From positions 15,687,501 to 15,751,500 of the forward strand of contig JAPQWV010000017.1 in assembly GCA_027422505.1 (NCBI GenBank): a stretch of 64,000 bases of DNA, written 5' to 3'. This DNA is from Craterostigma plantagineum (taxonomy: Eukaryota > Streptophyta > Magnoliopsida > Lamiales > Linderniaceae). Below are positions 9,454-20,132 of the stretch, piece by piece (the first letter of the stretch is position 1; each line of letters starts with the position of its first letter). The notes beneath the pieces were generated by a model. It was not told the origin of the DNA, did no database searches, and saw nothing but the letters and a program-made list of their open reading frames with translations. A program made the position numbers and the translations under genes.

Positions 9454-11376
9454 TGTAATACCCGTAAAAATTTATTTACGGGATTTACAATAAATTTGTG
9501 GTGGAGGATATTCAATTAGAAACCTTGTTGGATTAATTAGATAAAAATATTAAGACTATGGGAGAATTGATTTTAATACGTAATTATTTTGTGAAATACA
9601 TGCTAATATTTTGGATGCTTTACTTGACATATATTTTAGACTTCTATGTGTGTTACGTAACTAGTGATTTGTATGATGAAAAAAGGATTTACGAAATTTA
9701 GAGGAGGTTCATGCATAATTAAGGTCTTAGAAAAGACTCAATGAATATGAAAAATAACAATGACTAGCTTCGATCATGATATGAACTTAATTTAAATTGG
9801 TGTATAGTAATGAGAAGACTTCGATAAACCCTAAGTAAGTAGTATCGATTAAGTAGTATCGATTGATAGAAACCAAGTATTAAATAATGGTTAGTAAGGA
9901 TAAATTGGGGAACAAAAGTATTAATATTTTTAATGCTTTACGTGACTTGTGTTTTATGTGAATAACATATTACATGATATAAGTATTGCGGTCGTATATA
10001 TATGCCTACGTAATTTTTAATTTCCATATGTGCTTAAATGACTATATGCTATATGTTATCATATTCTATATGATCTATGACTTGGAAGGTAAATGTTGAG
10101 TCTTGAGAGAAACTTTAGAAAAATTTAAATGTAGGATTGTATAAATATAGGGCTCGAAATATTAAGCTTTTAAGGAATTATTATATTAATAGAATTATCA
10201 CTTGGGGAGCCTAGTTATCTCTATACCTTAGCACAAAAGGAAACTTTAGCTAATATTATTATAATACATAAGTTAGGATAAAAATTACAATAAGTTGACG
10301 TCAATTATTTAGTTGAACATGAATCAAAAGATAAAGGAGAACGAAAGAACCCCTCGTTTAACTAAGTTCTCGAAGATCTAAGCAAAAGGAAAAGAGGAAG
10401 AATTCAAGGAACATCTCGAGCACACCGTTAAGCTGGAAATAGGTATAACTTCTTTACCGTAGTGTTTGTCCATTTAATTAAAACAGTATGCTTTAATAGT
10501 TGGTAAGCACGAAATTAGTAGTTTCCCAGACTAGATACAAGTTTCGAATTTAGGGTTAAATTAAGTTGAAGCTAGTATGATAAATTCAAGAAATGTTTTC
10601 GAGAAAAATGTGATGTTCGTCGAAGGTTTAGTGACTTTCAAAGTTAAAGATTATGTTCTTAGGATTTAAGGTCAACTAAAAATAATATTTCGACAGTTTA
10701 TAATATTTAGGGTTTAACAATGTTCATACTGTTCTTGAAGAAATAGGGGTTTGATCGAAACTTAGATAGTGATAGGACTTTTCAGATTATAAATCTCGAA
10801 ATAAGACCCAAGACTCATGTCGAAATCTAACATTAATATTAACCTCAAAATTTTGTAAGATCTCGAGATCAACTCGAGATTTATGTTGAATAGAATTTCA
10901 TTTTACAAGTTAAACTCGAGATCCAATGTAACTAATATTGTTGTGTGTAATGTCGGAACATGCCACGAAATGTGTATGAGATCACGAGTTGATGTCGAGA
11001 TTTATTTTGGAAACATATCGAAATCTTATATCGAAATTATACATATTGTTTAGTACAAAGCTCTAGATCTTTATATACTGATTAAATATCAAACTCTTAT
11101 ATATGAATATCGAGATCTATGCTAACTCAAGCTCGAGAATTATCCATGTCGAGATCCACTAATAATGCAATGTCGAGATTAAATTTCGAGATTTATTTAG
11201 TATATACTATGTCGAGATTTAAATTACCCTATAATTCAAAGTTCTTGTAAATTCCAAAATGATACTTTTTTAAATCAAAGTTTAGAATTTTGGGGTTCCG
11301 AAATTTATAAGTTAAAACTAGGGTTTTCAAATTAAGCCAATTTCGTGAAATTATAACTAGACAAACAAACCCTAAT
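9454..11376 (+). repeat. 3' LTR of gypsy A, truncated by K1; left arm of a large inverted repeat
   Basis: Starts TGTAATACCCGTAAAAATT right after the polypurine tract. About 1.92 kb is present before K1 sequence takes over at 11376/11377. The second half (about 10540-11220) is rich in TCGAGATT-like motifs. The whole segment is repeated in reverse complement at 13680-15623. There is no coding sequence; the many short ORFs are random. Confidence 0.85.
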
Positions 11377-12557
11377 CAGGACCATCTGGACATGGTGTCA
11401 ACCCACACGAGTTCCTCGACAAATATGTATTCGAAGGACAATGGATGACCAATTCTATGCCCGACGAGCATCAAAGACAACGAGTCAAGGACGTTCGACA
11501 CTTCTTGCAACAAGCTTCGGTCGACTTAGTTCTGTTAGAAGACGAAGAACTTCAGGAAGGAGAAGACCATGAACAGATTCCCCAAGGGCTTCCAGAGCTG
11601 ATTTCTCAACTAGCGGATTCGAATTGACATGCCGTGAGAAAATATCAGAATCGAAATTCCCTTTCCTTGAAGAAGTTCGAGAACATATATGGAGGCCACT
11701 GGACAAAGTCAAGAAGTTGAACGAGTTCGAGCTCAGAGGAATCTCTCACTGGGATCAGCAAAAGAGAATGACCTATCTCTGGGTGCTAACCCATCTTGGA
11801 CCAGATGTGAGGCTGGGGATGTCTAAAGGACAAGCAGAGAGCCATTACAAGAGTCTATCCCCCATATGTCAGCTACTAAGCGTCTTCTGTACTAAAGGAG
11901 GTCTTTCAACACCATATTACGCCATCGAGCGAGTAGACAGAACTCGAGATGAACTAAGCGAGAGCGACCTACCGTACCTCCCTGTCAAGGAGGTGTACCA
12001 TCTCTACCAGCTATACGTAGAGAAGTACAAGGGTCCTCAATGCTTCATTAAGAAAGAAGGACTCGATGGACTCTACCAGTTCATGGTGCACCAAGTCAAG
12101 TACTTCGCCACACACGACCTTCAGATGGCTCTGGAGAGCAATATAAAGAAGGTTAACATGACCGCTCCGCTCAACAAAGGACCTGAGATCGAATGGGCTT
12201 CCCAACAATCACGTGCACATCAGCTCAGTCTTGAGCATCACCTACCACACTCCGATTGCCAAGAAGACTAGGTTGATGCTAAAGACTGAGATTCATAAAT
12301 TCTGTGATGGGACGCTCAAGGTTATCAGGAAGAACATAGAGCAGAGGTTGGAAGAAATCAACAGAGAGACGATGCTGAAGCTTCATAGGTTTGTGAAAGA
12401 ACAACCGCTTCTGATGGAACTTCTTGAGGACATCGAGGAGCGACTGGAGCTACGGAACAACATTAGGAACTTCGAGCATGCGCTGGGCTTGCGCAGGTCA
12501 TACTTTGCCCGACGAGGACAGATGGCTCGGAAAGGCAATCAAGCACAAATGGTAGAA
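11377..12557 (+). pseudogene. Unrecognised ORF of element K (copy 1)
   Basis: Three open stretches (11445-11627, 11624-12271, 12213-12587) in different frames align with one continuous protein when compared with K2. Features: a central, probably helical region with KKLNEFELRGISHWDQQKR, LTHLGPDVRLGMSKGQAESH and LPVKEVYHLYQLYVEKYKGP; then TEIHKFCDGTLKVIRKNIEQ and a Glu/Leu-rich stretch likely to be coiled coil; then a basic Arg/Lys tail. I find no protease, RT, integrase or zinc-knuckle motif. Its place just before the 3' LTR recalls the extra (env-like or accessory) ORFs of some plant LTR elements, but it does not resemble the env-like ORF of element D. The function is unknown. Two frameshifts make this copy non-coding. 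Confidence 0.7.
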
Positions 12558-12970
12558 TGTAGAATGCCATTTGTAATTGTGCTTTGATCTTATTAGCGGT
12601 CTTCGTAGATTGGAGCTTTTATTGTAATTGTCCTTAGTTTAGGACTTGGCTTGTTATTTATACCAAGTATTTTTCGTATAAATACTTGTACAAACATTTA
12701 GCTTAATATAGATTTTTAGTCAATTGATCCGAAAAGGCTTGCTAATCCCATTCTAGAGAGAGAAAATCATAAAACATTCTCTCACTACACGAATTCTCTC
12801 TTGCAAATCCCATTCTAGAGAGAAAAAATCAGAAAACATTCTCTCACTACACGAATTCTCTCTCGAAGCTCTCAATGAAGGTTTTTGATCGAAATTCGAT
12901 TCTTTATAATTATAATCGATTTCCTTAGGATTCAAGTCTAGGATCAATTAATTGATAAATTTGGACCTAA
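12558..12970 (+). repeat. 3' LTR of K1
   Basis: Begins TGTAGAATG and runs to GGACCTAA; the K2 LTR ends GGACCTAACA, so only the last two bases are missing. It contains two near-identical stretches around TCTCACTACACGAATTCTCT (about 12778-12860), a partial internal duplication that K2 lacks. It is joined tail to tail with an inverted K LTR at 12970/12971. Confidence 0.85.
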
Positions 12971-13274
12971 GAAAATCGATTAGAATTATAGAGAATAAAA
13001 TTTCGATCAAAAACCTTCGTTGAGAGCTTCGAGAGAGAATTCGGGTAGTGAGAGAATGTTTTCTGATTTTCTCTCTCTAGAATGGGATTTGCAAGCCTTT
13101 CGGATCAATTGACTAAAAATCTCTATTAAGCTCAATGTTTGTACAAGTATTTATACCAAACATACTTGGTATAAATAACAAGCTAAGTCCTAAACTAAGG
13201 ACAATTACAATAAAAGCCCCAATCTACGAATACAGCTAATAAGATCAAAGCACAATTACAAATGGTATTCTACA
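12971..13274 (-). repeat. Inverted K LTR, outermost ~50 bases missing
   Basis: Reverse complement of the K LTR, ending ATTCTACA at 13274 in plus sense (so TGTAGAAT in minus sense). Compared with the K2 LTR (60222-60575) it lacks the outer terminus. The join to the K1 LTR occurs at CCTAA, a word present in both partners. Together the two LTRs make a hairpin of about 300-bp arms with almost no spacer. Confidence 0.85.
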
Positions 13275-13563
13275 TGCCTAACCGTCGCCCATACGTTACT
13301 CGACATGGGTGACGGTTTTTCTGTCAGAAATCGTCGCCCAAAGTAGAAAAAATTTAACATTTTTAAAAAATTAAAATAAGGGGCGACGGATTTTTGGTTT
13401 TGACCAGACCGTCGCCCAGGTTAAAAAAAATTAATTTTTAGAAAAAAACCTTAGGTATTGGGCGACGATTTTTTAGTAAAGACCATCGTCCATAATATGT
13501 CAATAACATAGGCGATGGTTTCGATTTAGAAACTGCCGCCTAAAACTAGCGAAACTTAAAAAA
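13275..13563. repeat. Fragment with GGGCGACGG-type repeats, possible DNA-transposon subterminal region
   Basis: About eight copies in both orientations of a word close to GGGCGACGGTTTT / AACCGTCGCCC, spaced 25-60 bases, in AT-rich DNA. Dense short repeats in both orientations are typical of subterminal regions of CACTA and related DNA transposons, but no terminus or TSD is visible. The fragment separates the inverted K LTR from the inverted A-type LTR. No coding sequence. Confidence 0.5.
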
Positions 13564-15623
13564 GCACATAAAAATTATGTGTTGTAGTTGCGATTTCCAC
13601 TTACCTGGTATCCTTAGCTATTAAATTCATCGTTCGGTATGTCGCTAACCTCCGAACCCTAAGTATACAAACATATAAAATTAGGGTTTGTTAGTCTAGT
13701 TATAATGTCACGAAATTGACTTAATTTGAAAACCCTAGTTTTAACTTATAAATTTCGGACCCTATAATTCTAAACTTCGATTTAAATTAAAAGTATCATT
13801 TTGGAATTTACAAGAATTTTGAATTATAGGGTAATTTAAATCTCGACATAGTATATACTAAATAAATCTCGAAATTTAATCTCCACATTGCATTATTAGT
13901 GGATCTCGACATGGATAATTCTCGAGCTTGAGTTAGCATAGATCTCGACATTCATATATAAGAGTTTGATATTTAATCAGTATATAAAGATCTCGACCTT
14001 TGAACTAAACAATATGTATAATTTCGATATAAGATTTCGATATGTTTCCAAAATAAATCTCGACATCAACGCATGATCTCATACACATTTCGAGGCATCT
14101 TCCGACATTACACAACAATATTAGTTACATTGGATCTCGAGTTTAACTTGTAAAATGAAATTCTATTCAACATAAATCTCGAGTTGATCTCGAGATCTTA
14201 CAAAATTTCGAGGTTAATATTTTTTTTGAAAAGGTCGAGGTTAATATTAATGTTAGATTTCGACATGAGTCTTGGGTCTTATTTCGAGATTTATAATCTG
14301 GAAAGTCCTTTCACTATATAAGTTTCGATCAAACCCCTATTTCTTCAAGAACAGTATAAAAACTGTTAAACCCTAAATATTATAATGTCGAAATATTATT
14401 TTTAGTTGACCTTAAATCATAAGAACATAATCTTTAACTTTGAAAGTCACTAAACCTTCGACGAACATCACATTTTCTCGAAAACATTTCTTGAATTTAT
14501 CATACTAGCTTCAACTTAATTTAACCCTAAAATCGAAACTTGAATCTAGTCTGGGAAACTACTAATTTCGTGCTTACCAACTATTAAAGCATACTGTTTT
14601 AATTAAATGGACAAACACTATGGTAAAGAAGTTATACCTATTTCCAGCTTAACGATGTGCTCGAGCTGTTCCTTGAATTCTTTCTCTTTTCCTTTTGCTT
14701 AGATCTTCGAGAACTTAGTTAAACGAGGGGTTCTTTCGTTCTCCTTTATCTTTTGATTCATGTTCAACTAAATAATTGACGTCAACTTATTCTAATGTTT
14801 ATCCGAACTTATGTATTATAATAATATTAGCTAAAGTTTCCTTTTGCGCTAGGGTATAGAGATAACTAGGCTCCCCAAGTGATAATTCTATTAATATTAT
14901 AATCATTCCTTAAAAGCTTAATATTTCGAGTCCTATATTTATACAAGCCTACATTTAAATTTTTCTAAAGTTTCTCTCAAGACCTAACATTTACCTTACA
15001 AGTCATAGATCATATAGAATATGATAACATATAGCATATAGTCATTTAAGCACATATGGAAATTATAAATTACGTAGGCATATATATACGACCGCAATAC
15101 TTATATCATGAAATTACGTTATTCACATAACACACAAGTCACGTAAAGCATTAAAAATATTAATACTTTTCTTCCCCAGTTTATCCTTACTAACACTTGC
15201 TCCATTATATAATACTTGGTTTCTATCAATCGATACTACTTACTTAGGGTTTATCGAAGTCTTCTCATTACTATACACCAATTTAAAAAAGTTCATATCA
15301 TTGATCGAAGCTAGTCATTGTTATTTTTCATATTCATTGAGTCTTTTCTAACACCTTAATTATGCATGAACCTCCTCTAAATTTCATAAGTCCTATTTTC
15401 ATCATACAAATCACTAGTTATGTAACACACATAGAAGTCTAAAATATATGTCTAGTAAAGCATCCAATATTAGCATCTATTTCACAACATAATTACGTAT
15501 TAAAATCAATTCTCCCATAGTCTTAATATTTTTATCTAATTAATCCAACAAGGTTTCTAATTGAATATCCTCCACCACAAATTTTATTGTCAATCCCGTA
15601 AATAAATTTTTACGGGTATTACA
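13564..15623 (-). repeat. Inverted A-type gypsy LTR, right arm of the large inverted repeat
   Basis: Reverse complement of the LTR at 9454, with its outer end at 15623 (in minus sense TGTAATACCCGTAAAAATT). From 13680 to 15623 it pairs with 9454-11376. It also continues inward past the point where the left copy is cut, through GGTAAGTGGAAATCGCAAC, a segment recognisable in other gypsy LTRs here. Near 14222 a short duplication of TCGAGGTTAATATT with a T-rich filler adds about 22 bases, which accounts for the length difference between the arms. There is no polypurine tract beside it. Confidence 0.8.
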
Positions 15624-16065
15624 CAGATCTCCTGAGCAAGAAGAATGTTGTCCGCGATGCGTCGTCCCGGTATGAAAGCAGTTTGGGTTGAATGGACAAG
15701 AGCACCCAAACAGCCACGCAAACGCTTAGCGAACCTTTGAATTTACCGGCCTCATCAAACAAGTCGGCAAAGTTGCGTACCAATTTGAATTACCGGCCTC
15801 ATTATCGCAAGTTCACGACGTATTCCACGTATCGACGTTACGAAAATACGTCACAGACCCGAGCCATGTGATTTAGAACGAAATACTCTATTAACAACTC
15901 AAGCCTGACTTGGGTTACGAAGAAAGGCCAGTAAAGATTTTGATGTATCAGATGAAATAACTTCGGAGTAAGATTATTCCGTTTGGCGGAATCAATCAGT
16001 TGAGGAAGCCACTTGGGAACGTGAGGACGATATGAGGGTTCGTTATCCCGAGTTATTCCGGTTGG
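15624..16065 (+). pseudogene. 3' end of a gypsy pol (integrase C-terminus and chromodomain)
   Basis: From about 15760 the plus strand encodes the end of a chromovirus integrase: VGKVAYQFELPASLSQVHDV, then [16 protein letters not shown], then the chromodomain region (KPDLGYEERPVKILMYQ) and the terminal RYPELF seen in gypsy B and C. Stops after PSHV and MK and a frameshift near IPFGG break it. It is cut at 16065, about 30 bases before where its polypurine tract and LTR should be, by LTR F. Bases 15624-15755 are unassigned. Confidence 0.8.
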
Positions 16066-19000
16066 TGTAGCGACCCTCGTTTTCTAATTAAGATTCGTGG
16101 CGGATTTCCGCAACGTAAGCCGCGGAAGGCCCGTCTAATTAAAACTTTTTCCTAAAATAATACATTACCATAAAAATCTGTCTACATCGTCTTCACTATA
16201 CATGGCCCAAAGCCCAAAATATCAAAAGAACAAAGGCCCTAAAGTCGCTCCACAGGTCTTCATCCATGTACCGCCCTGCCCTCAAAAGTCCGTGGAGCAC
16301 CGCCACCAGCCGCCTCAGTCTTGACGCGTATCAGCGTCAGAGTCAGTACCTACTACACACTGAGCGATTTGCCTAGTAGGTGAATAAACATGCATGTATG
16401 CAAGTGGGCACCCACCCCAATTCCCAATATCTCACATATCAATGTACACTCTTTTTTTTTCCACATTCCTATTTCACACAACACAGGGCCCAAGGTTAGG
16501 CTCGACACCTTCGCGGATAATAGACTACTGGGAGGCCACCCCCAATTCTCGCAACAGTCTACCTTGGTAGTGCACTGGACGATCACGCCAATGGCCTCTT
16601 ACCGGGTCGCTTCGTACCAAAACTAAAGCATAGAATGATAGCGCACTCGACGATCACGCCAATGGCCCCTTATCAGGTCGCACCAAAAATCTCATCCGGC
16701 GGTATGCACCTCGAAACGATCACGTCCGAGTGGACAGATCGATCACGCCTGTCTCCGCCAGGTGCCCAGTGTGCCCAACCTCGACTTCTCTAAGAGTCAC
16801 CAATAAAAATCATCGCACTCTACCCCGTACATCAATATCTCAAATTATTACCGTCTCACTACGGTACAACCATCTCTTGCCCTGACGTGATATGCATGTG
16901 CTAAGCATATACATAAAATCTCATAAAAACATGATTTATATCAAACGTATGTAAAACACATAAAACACATAAATCACGTAAGTCATGTAAGTCACGAAAA
17001 TCATCGAATCACATGAAAACACATAACACATATGTGTTTACTATTGTAGATGGATAATCCACCTACCTGTCCTCTCGCTACGGTCAATAATCTGGTGGAG
17101 TCTCTATAAATCGGTCCTCTGGATATAAAAAATATTATTAGTATCTTTTACCAATCCGCGAACTGTACACTCTAAATAATTATATTAGAAATGATTATAA
17201 TACTCTAGCTAGAGATGATCTAGATCGCCCCGACATATGGTCAATTCTAAGTCAATACCCGATTTTGTGTCTAACTTGATTTCAGTCGATAGTTTATTTA
17301 ATACACGTCTGGTCAAAGCTAATGTCGCCCAATTACATGTGTCGCCCAATTTCTTTTCACGGCGAAAGTACTTCACCAAGGTGGATTCGCCCTATTTGAG
17401 CATGCCTAAAACTTGCTTCACCCGATGCATGCATGGAGACTAGCTTAGCCGAGAGTTTAATCCAACACTCGAGTCGCCCGATTTGATTTGGCTTGTTTTA
17501 TTTCACTTATCATATAGTGTCCAAATCGCCCGATTCCTTAAGGATTTCGCCGAGTTTTCGCATCCCTCCATAATCGCCTGATTTAAACTTGTAAAGGCAC
17601 CTTTCATCGCCCAATTCATCATACATTGGAAGTAGTTTTGCCGTGTTTGCTTTATCAAATTACCCAATTCTCTGATCACATTCGCCGAGACTTACTCTAA
17701 GGTCCAAATCGCCCGATTGTGGTGCTTAGCTCGGCGATTCTTCAATATGATCGAAACTCTTTATATTTAAATATTTTTTTTACCTTGATCTCATAGGAAT
17801 TGGCCGAAAGTTCCTAATGGTCGAAACTTATTGTGTTGGTCTAAATCGACCGATACTAAGAACGTCAAATCGCCCGACTCCTAAAATGTCGAGCTCATTT
17901 GTTAAAAAGCAATGTCGAATTCTTATTTATGTCAAGATCTATTATATCTCGAGATCAACAAATGTCGAAGTCTGTTGTCGAAATCTTTATGAATTTACCG
18001 ATTTTAAAAACAATGTCGAGAACATATTATAATAAGAAATATCGAGACATATCGAAATCCTATCAATGTCGAGAACTTAGCTTGTCGAAAGAGCCTAGAT
18101 ATCGAAATCTTTAAAAATGTCGAGTACTGTAATGAGGTCGAGTTCTTTCTATGATGATCTCGAGATCTTTAAACAAAATCGAAAGCTTATAATTATCGAG
18201 ATCTTTAAGAAATGTCAATAGCTTACTAATATCGAAACTAATATATCGAATTCATTCTTTAGTTCATATCTCGATATCTATATATTATACATCTCGACAT
18301 ATATTAATTATATCTTTCGACATTTCCCTGTCATACATCCCGAGTTCTATCTACAACACAACTTATTATTAATCTTGAAATCTTTTGTGATATAACACTA
18401 TAACGAGAACTTCTAGAATTCATGATTTACCCAAACAAACCCTAAAACTGTACAGTGCCGAGATCATTTTCAACAAAACTATACTGAATCCCAGAAGTGA
18501 TACGTCCTTAAATCTCCTCATACTGTTAAAATTCCTTAAGCATGATAACTAACACAATTTCTCATTGTTCTTTCCTAACAACAAAATTAATATACAAAAT
18601 TATCAGATATAACTCGCTATCCCAGGTTAGGAATTATACCTCCTTAAGGCTTGACTTCGACTAATGTTACGTGAGTTTCCTCTCCCCTTCTTAGCTTTCG
18701 TTTGAGATGTTTCCTTTCCTAGGGTTTCTTTTCTTGATCATTTTATACCATCTAAGAGTTCTGATAAGTATCAAGCATATATGATGGGACATAAAGTAAC
18801 GCAAGTTTCCCCTTGGTCTATGTAATTTTCATTCTTGAATGTTTATCCCTAATATTTGGGCCTTAATTATATATATGTATATTAAATAGCCCAATATTAT
18901 AAGTTCCTATATTGTTTATTTTTACACCCCAACATCTTAAATCTTTAAATTATTTTTATATTTCTTTGGTTAAATTTCGATATATTTTTGGGATGATTAA

Positions 19001-19107
19001 AACTTATATTTTTGTTCCGCAACATAATTTCTTATCAAACTCCCTAATTCGTAAAATTACCCATTTAATTACATCAAAATCCCGTTTTAAAATTTAAAGG
19101 TATTACA
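16066..19107 (-). repeat. Gypsy LTR F, complete, minus orientation (solo or orphaned)
   Basis: In plus sense it starts TGTAGCGACCCTCG and ends GGTATTACA: 3042 bp with TG...CA termini. It is related to the LTR of gypsy C (GCGGATTTCCGCAACG near the start, CTGAGCGATTTGCCTAG near 16360, then tandem hairpin repeats to about 16790). Two motif arrays follow: TCGCCCGATT-like words (about 17290-17900) and TCGAGATC/TCGAAATC-like words (about 17880-18370). No PBS or polypurine tract adjoins either end. Flanks are GTTGG on the left and GTTTT on the right, so no convincing TSD. Confidence 0.8.
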
Positions 19108-19183
19108 GTTTTCAAAGGAGAAAAAGCCATAATTTTTTTTAGCCTAATTCACCCCCCCTCTTAGGCATATTTTACAGTTCATT

Positions 19184-19198
19184 TGGTATCAGAGCGGG
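19184..19198 (+). promoter_or_regulatory. Primer binding site in the inverted E 5' end
   Basis: TGGTATCAGAGCGGG, initiator tRNA-Met type, seven bases after the LTR end at 19176. An identical site lies in the other arm at 24992-25006. Confidence 0.85.
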
Positions 19199-19238
19199 TT
19201 ACTCAACAAAAGGCCTAACACGCCCGAGTTAAGATCAA

Positions 19239-19825
19239 ATGACTTTTTCGAGTGATATTTTTGCAGAGGGTCAATCCCACTCCAGGCCTCCTCTCTTCGA
19301 CGGTACGAACTACGCAGTATGGATGAATCGTATGATCGAATTTTTGATCGCTGTCGACTACGAGCTTTGGGAGACAATCATCAACGGACCTTACACAGTT
19401 GCGAAATCCGATGGAACTCCAAAGGATACTAAAGATTACACTGCTGATGACAAAAAGGGGAATCACGCGAAACGCAAAGGCGAAAAACATGCTCGCATGC
19501 GCACTCACACGGGAAGAATACATTCGGGTGAGTTCCTGCTCATCAGCGAAGGCCATGTGGGATATGCTCCAAGTCACTCATGAAGGAACCCAACGAGTCG
19601 TGCAAGAAAGACTGGCTCTACTCACTCACCAGTATGAACTGTTCTCAATGGAATCTGACGAAAATATAAGCCAGATGTACACCAGATTCATGGGAATCAT
19701 CAACCAAATGTTCTCTCTCGGCAAGAAAGTTCCCGACAGTGAACAAGTAAGAAAGATACTGAGATCACTGCCACGAGAATGGAATGCCAAGGTCACTGCC
19801 ATCTACGAAGCAAAGGATCTAGAAG
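19239..19825 (+). pseudogene. Partial gag of element E (inverted copy)
   Basis: Begins at ATG 19239 (MTFSSDIFAEGQSHSRPPLF) and shows the copia gag domain: DGTNYAVWMNRMIEFLIAVD, then SAKAMWDMLQVTHEG and IRKILRSLP-type sequence. An extra A in a run of A near 19455 shifts the frame; the rest is open in another frame to EAKDLE, where the copy ends. The copy in the other arm has its extra A in a different run about 35 bases further on. Compared with that copy it has Thr for Ser, Thr for Ala and Ser for Asn at three sites. Confidence 0.85.
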
Positions 19826-20132
19826 ATCATGGCTGGATAAGGAAACAGCCCATTAGATGGAATTAAATGAAGATCATAGGATATCTCGCGGAGATTAAGG
19901 AAGGAAATAACTAAAGATCAGAGTTCAAAGAAAATATTGGCTGAAAATAGAATTTGATATAAATGTCGAAGAAAGTCTAAAAATAATCTCCCCCTGAATG
20001 GAAAAGATCTTAATAGATAAGAAAGATAGAAATAAGGAAAAAAATATTAATAGAATCAAGGAATAAAATCGAGGAGATCCTAAAGGATAAGATCAAGGAA
20101 ATACTAAGTGCTAGCATATTTAGTCACCTTTT
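19826..20132 (-). promoter_or_regulatory. 3' untranslated region of E with a polypurine tract
   Basis: After the pol stop at 20133 there is about 300 bp of A-rich (plus sense) DNA. In minus sense it contains TCAGGGGGAG at 19987-19996, a polypurine tract. The LTR that should follow is not there; at 19825 the sequence switches to the inverted gag copy. Confidence 0.7.

Larger units (their letters stand above)
6781..11376 (+). mobile_element. Decayed gypsy element A with most of pol deleted
   Basis: Plus-strand order: end of a 5' LTR (6781-7172), a tRNA-Met PBS, gag with a zinc knuckle, a Cassandra insertion, a short unassigned stretch, the last few codons of pol, a polypurine tract and the start of a 3' LTR (9454). 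Protease (beyond a trace), RT, RNase H and most of integrase are missing. The 3' LTR is cut at about 11376, where K1 begins. The gag is closely related to that of gypsy B at 38312, which places it near the Tekay/Del chromoviruses. The LTR is a different family from that of B. Confidence 0.7.
11377..12970 (+). mobile_element. LTR element K, copy 1: unknown ORF plus 3' LTR
   Basis: A 5'-truncated copy of an LTR retroelement family, also present at 60222-62128 in the other orientation. It has the last part of an unrecognised ORF, a decayed polypurine tract, and a LTR starting TGTAGAATGCCATT at 12558. The left border with the gypsy A LTR lies at a short shared word (CTAA..CAGG), suggesting an end-joining or template-switch junction. 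No RT or integrase is visible in either copy, so the superfamily cannot be set from this window. Confidence 0.75.
19108..19825 (+). mobile_element. Inverted 5' end of Sirevirus-like element E (left 719-bp arm)
   Basis: Holds the last 69 bases of an E-type LTR (to 19176), the PBS and the first ~590 bases of gag, all in plus sense. It matches the reverse complement of 24365-25083 base for base apart from scattered differences; counting position 19107 both arms are 719 bp. At 19825/19826 it changes abruptly into the 3' untranslated region of E in minus sense. At 19107 it abuts the exact end of LTR F. Confidence 0.85.

Noticed and set aside
13560..13600. CACTA-type terminus (TGTTGTAGTTG)
   Set aside because: The bases align with GTAAGTAGAAATTCAACTAC-type sequence of other gypsy LTRs, so they belong to the inverted LTR.
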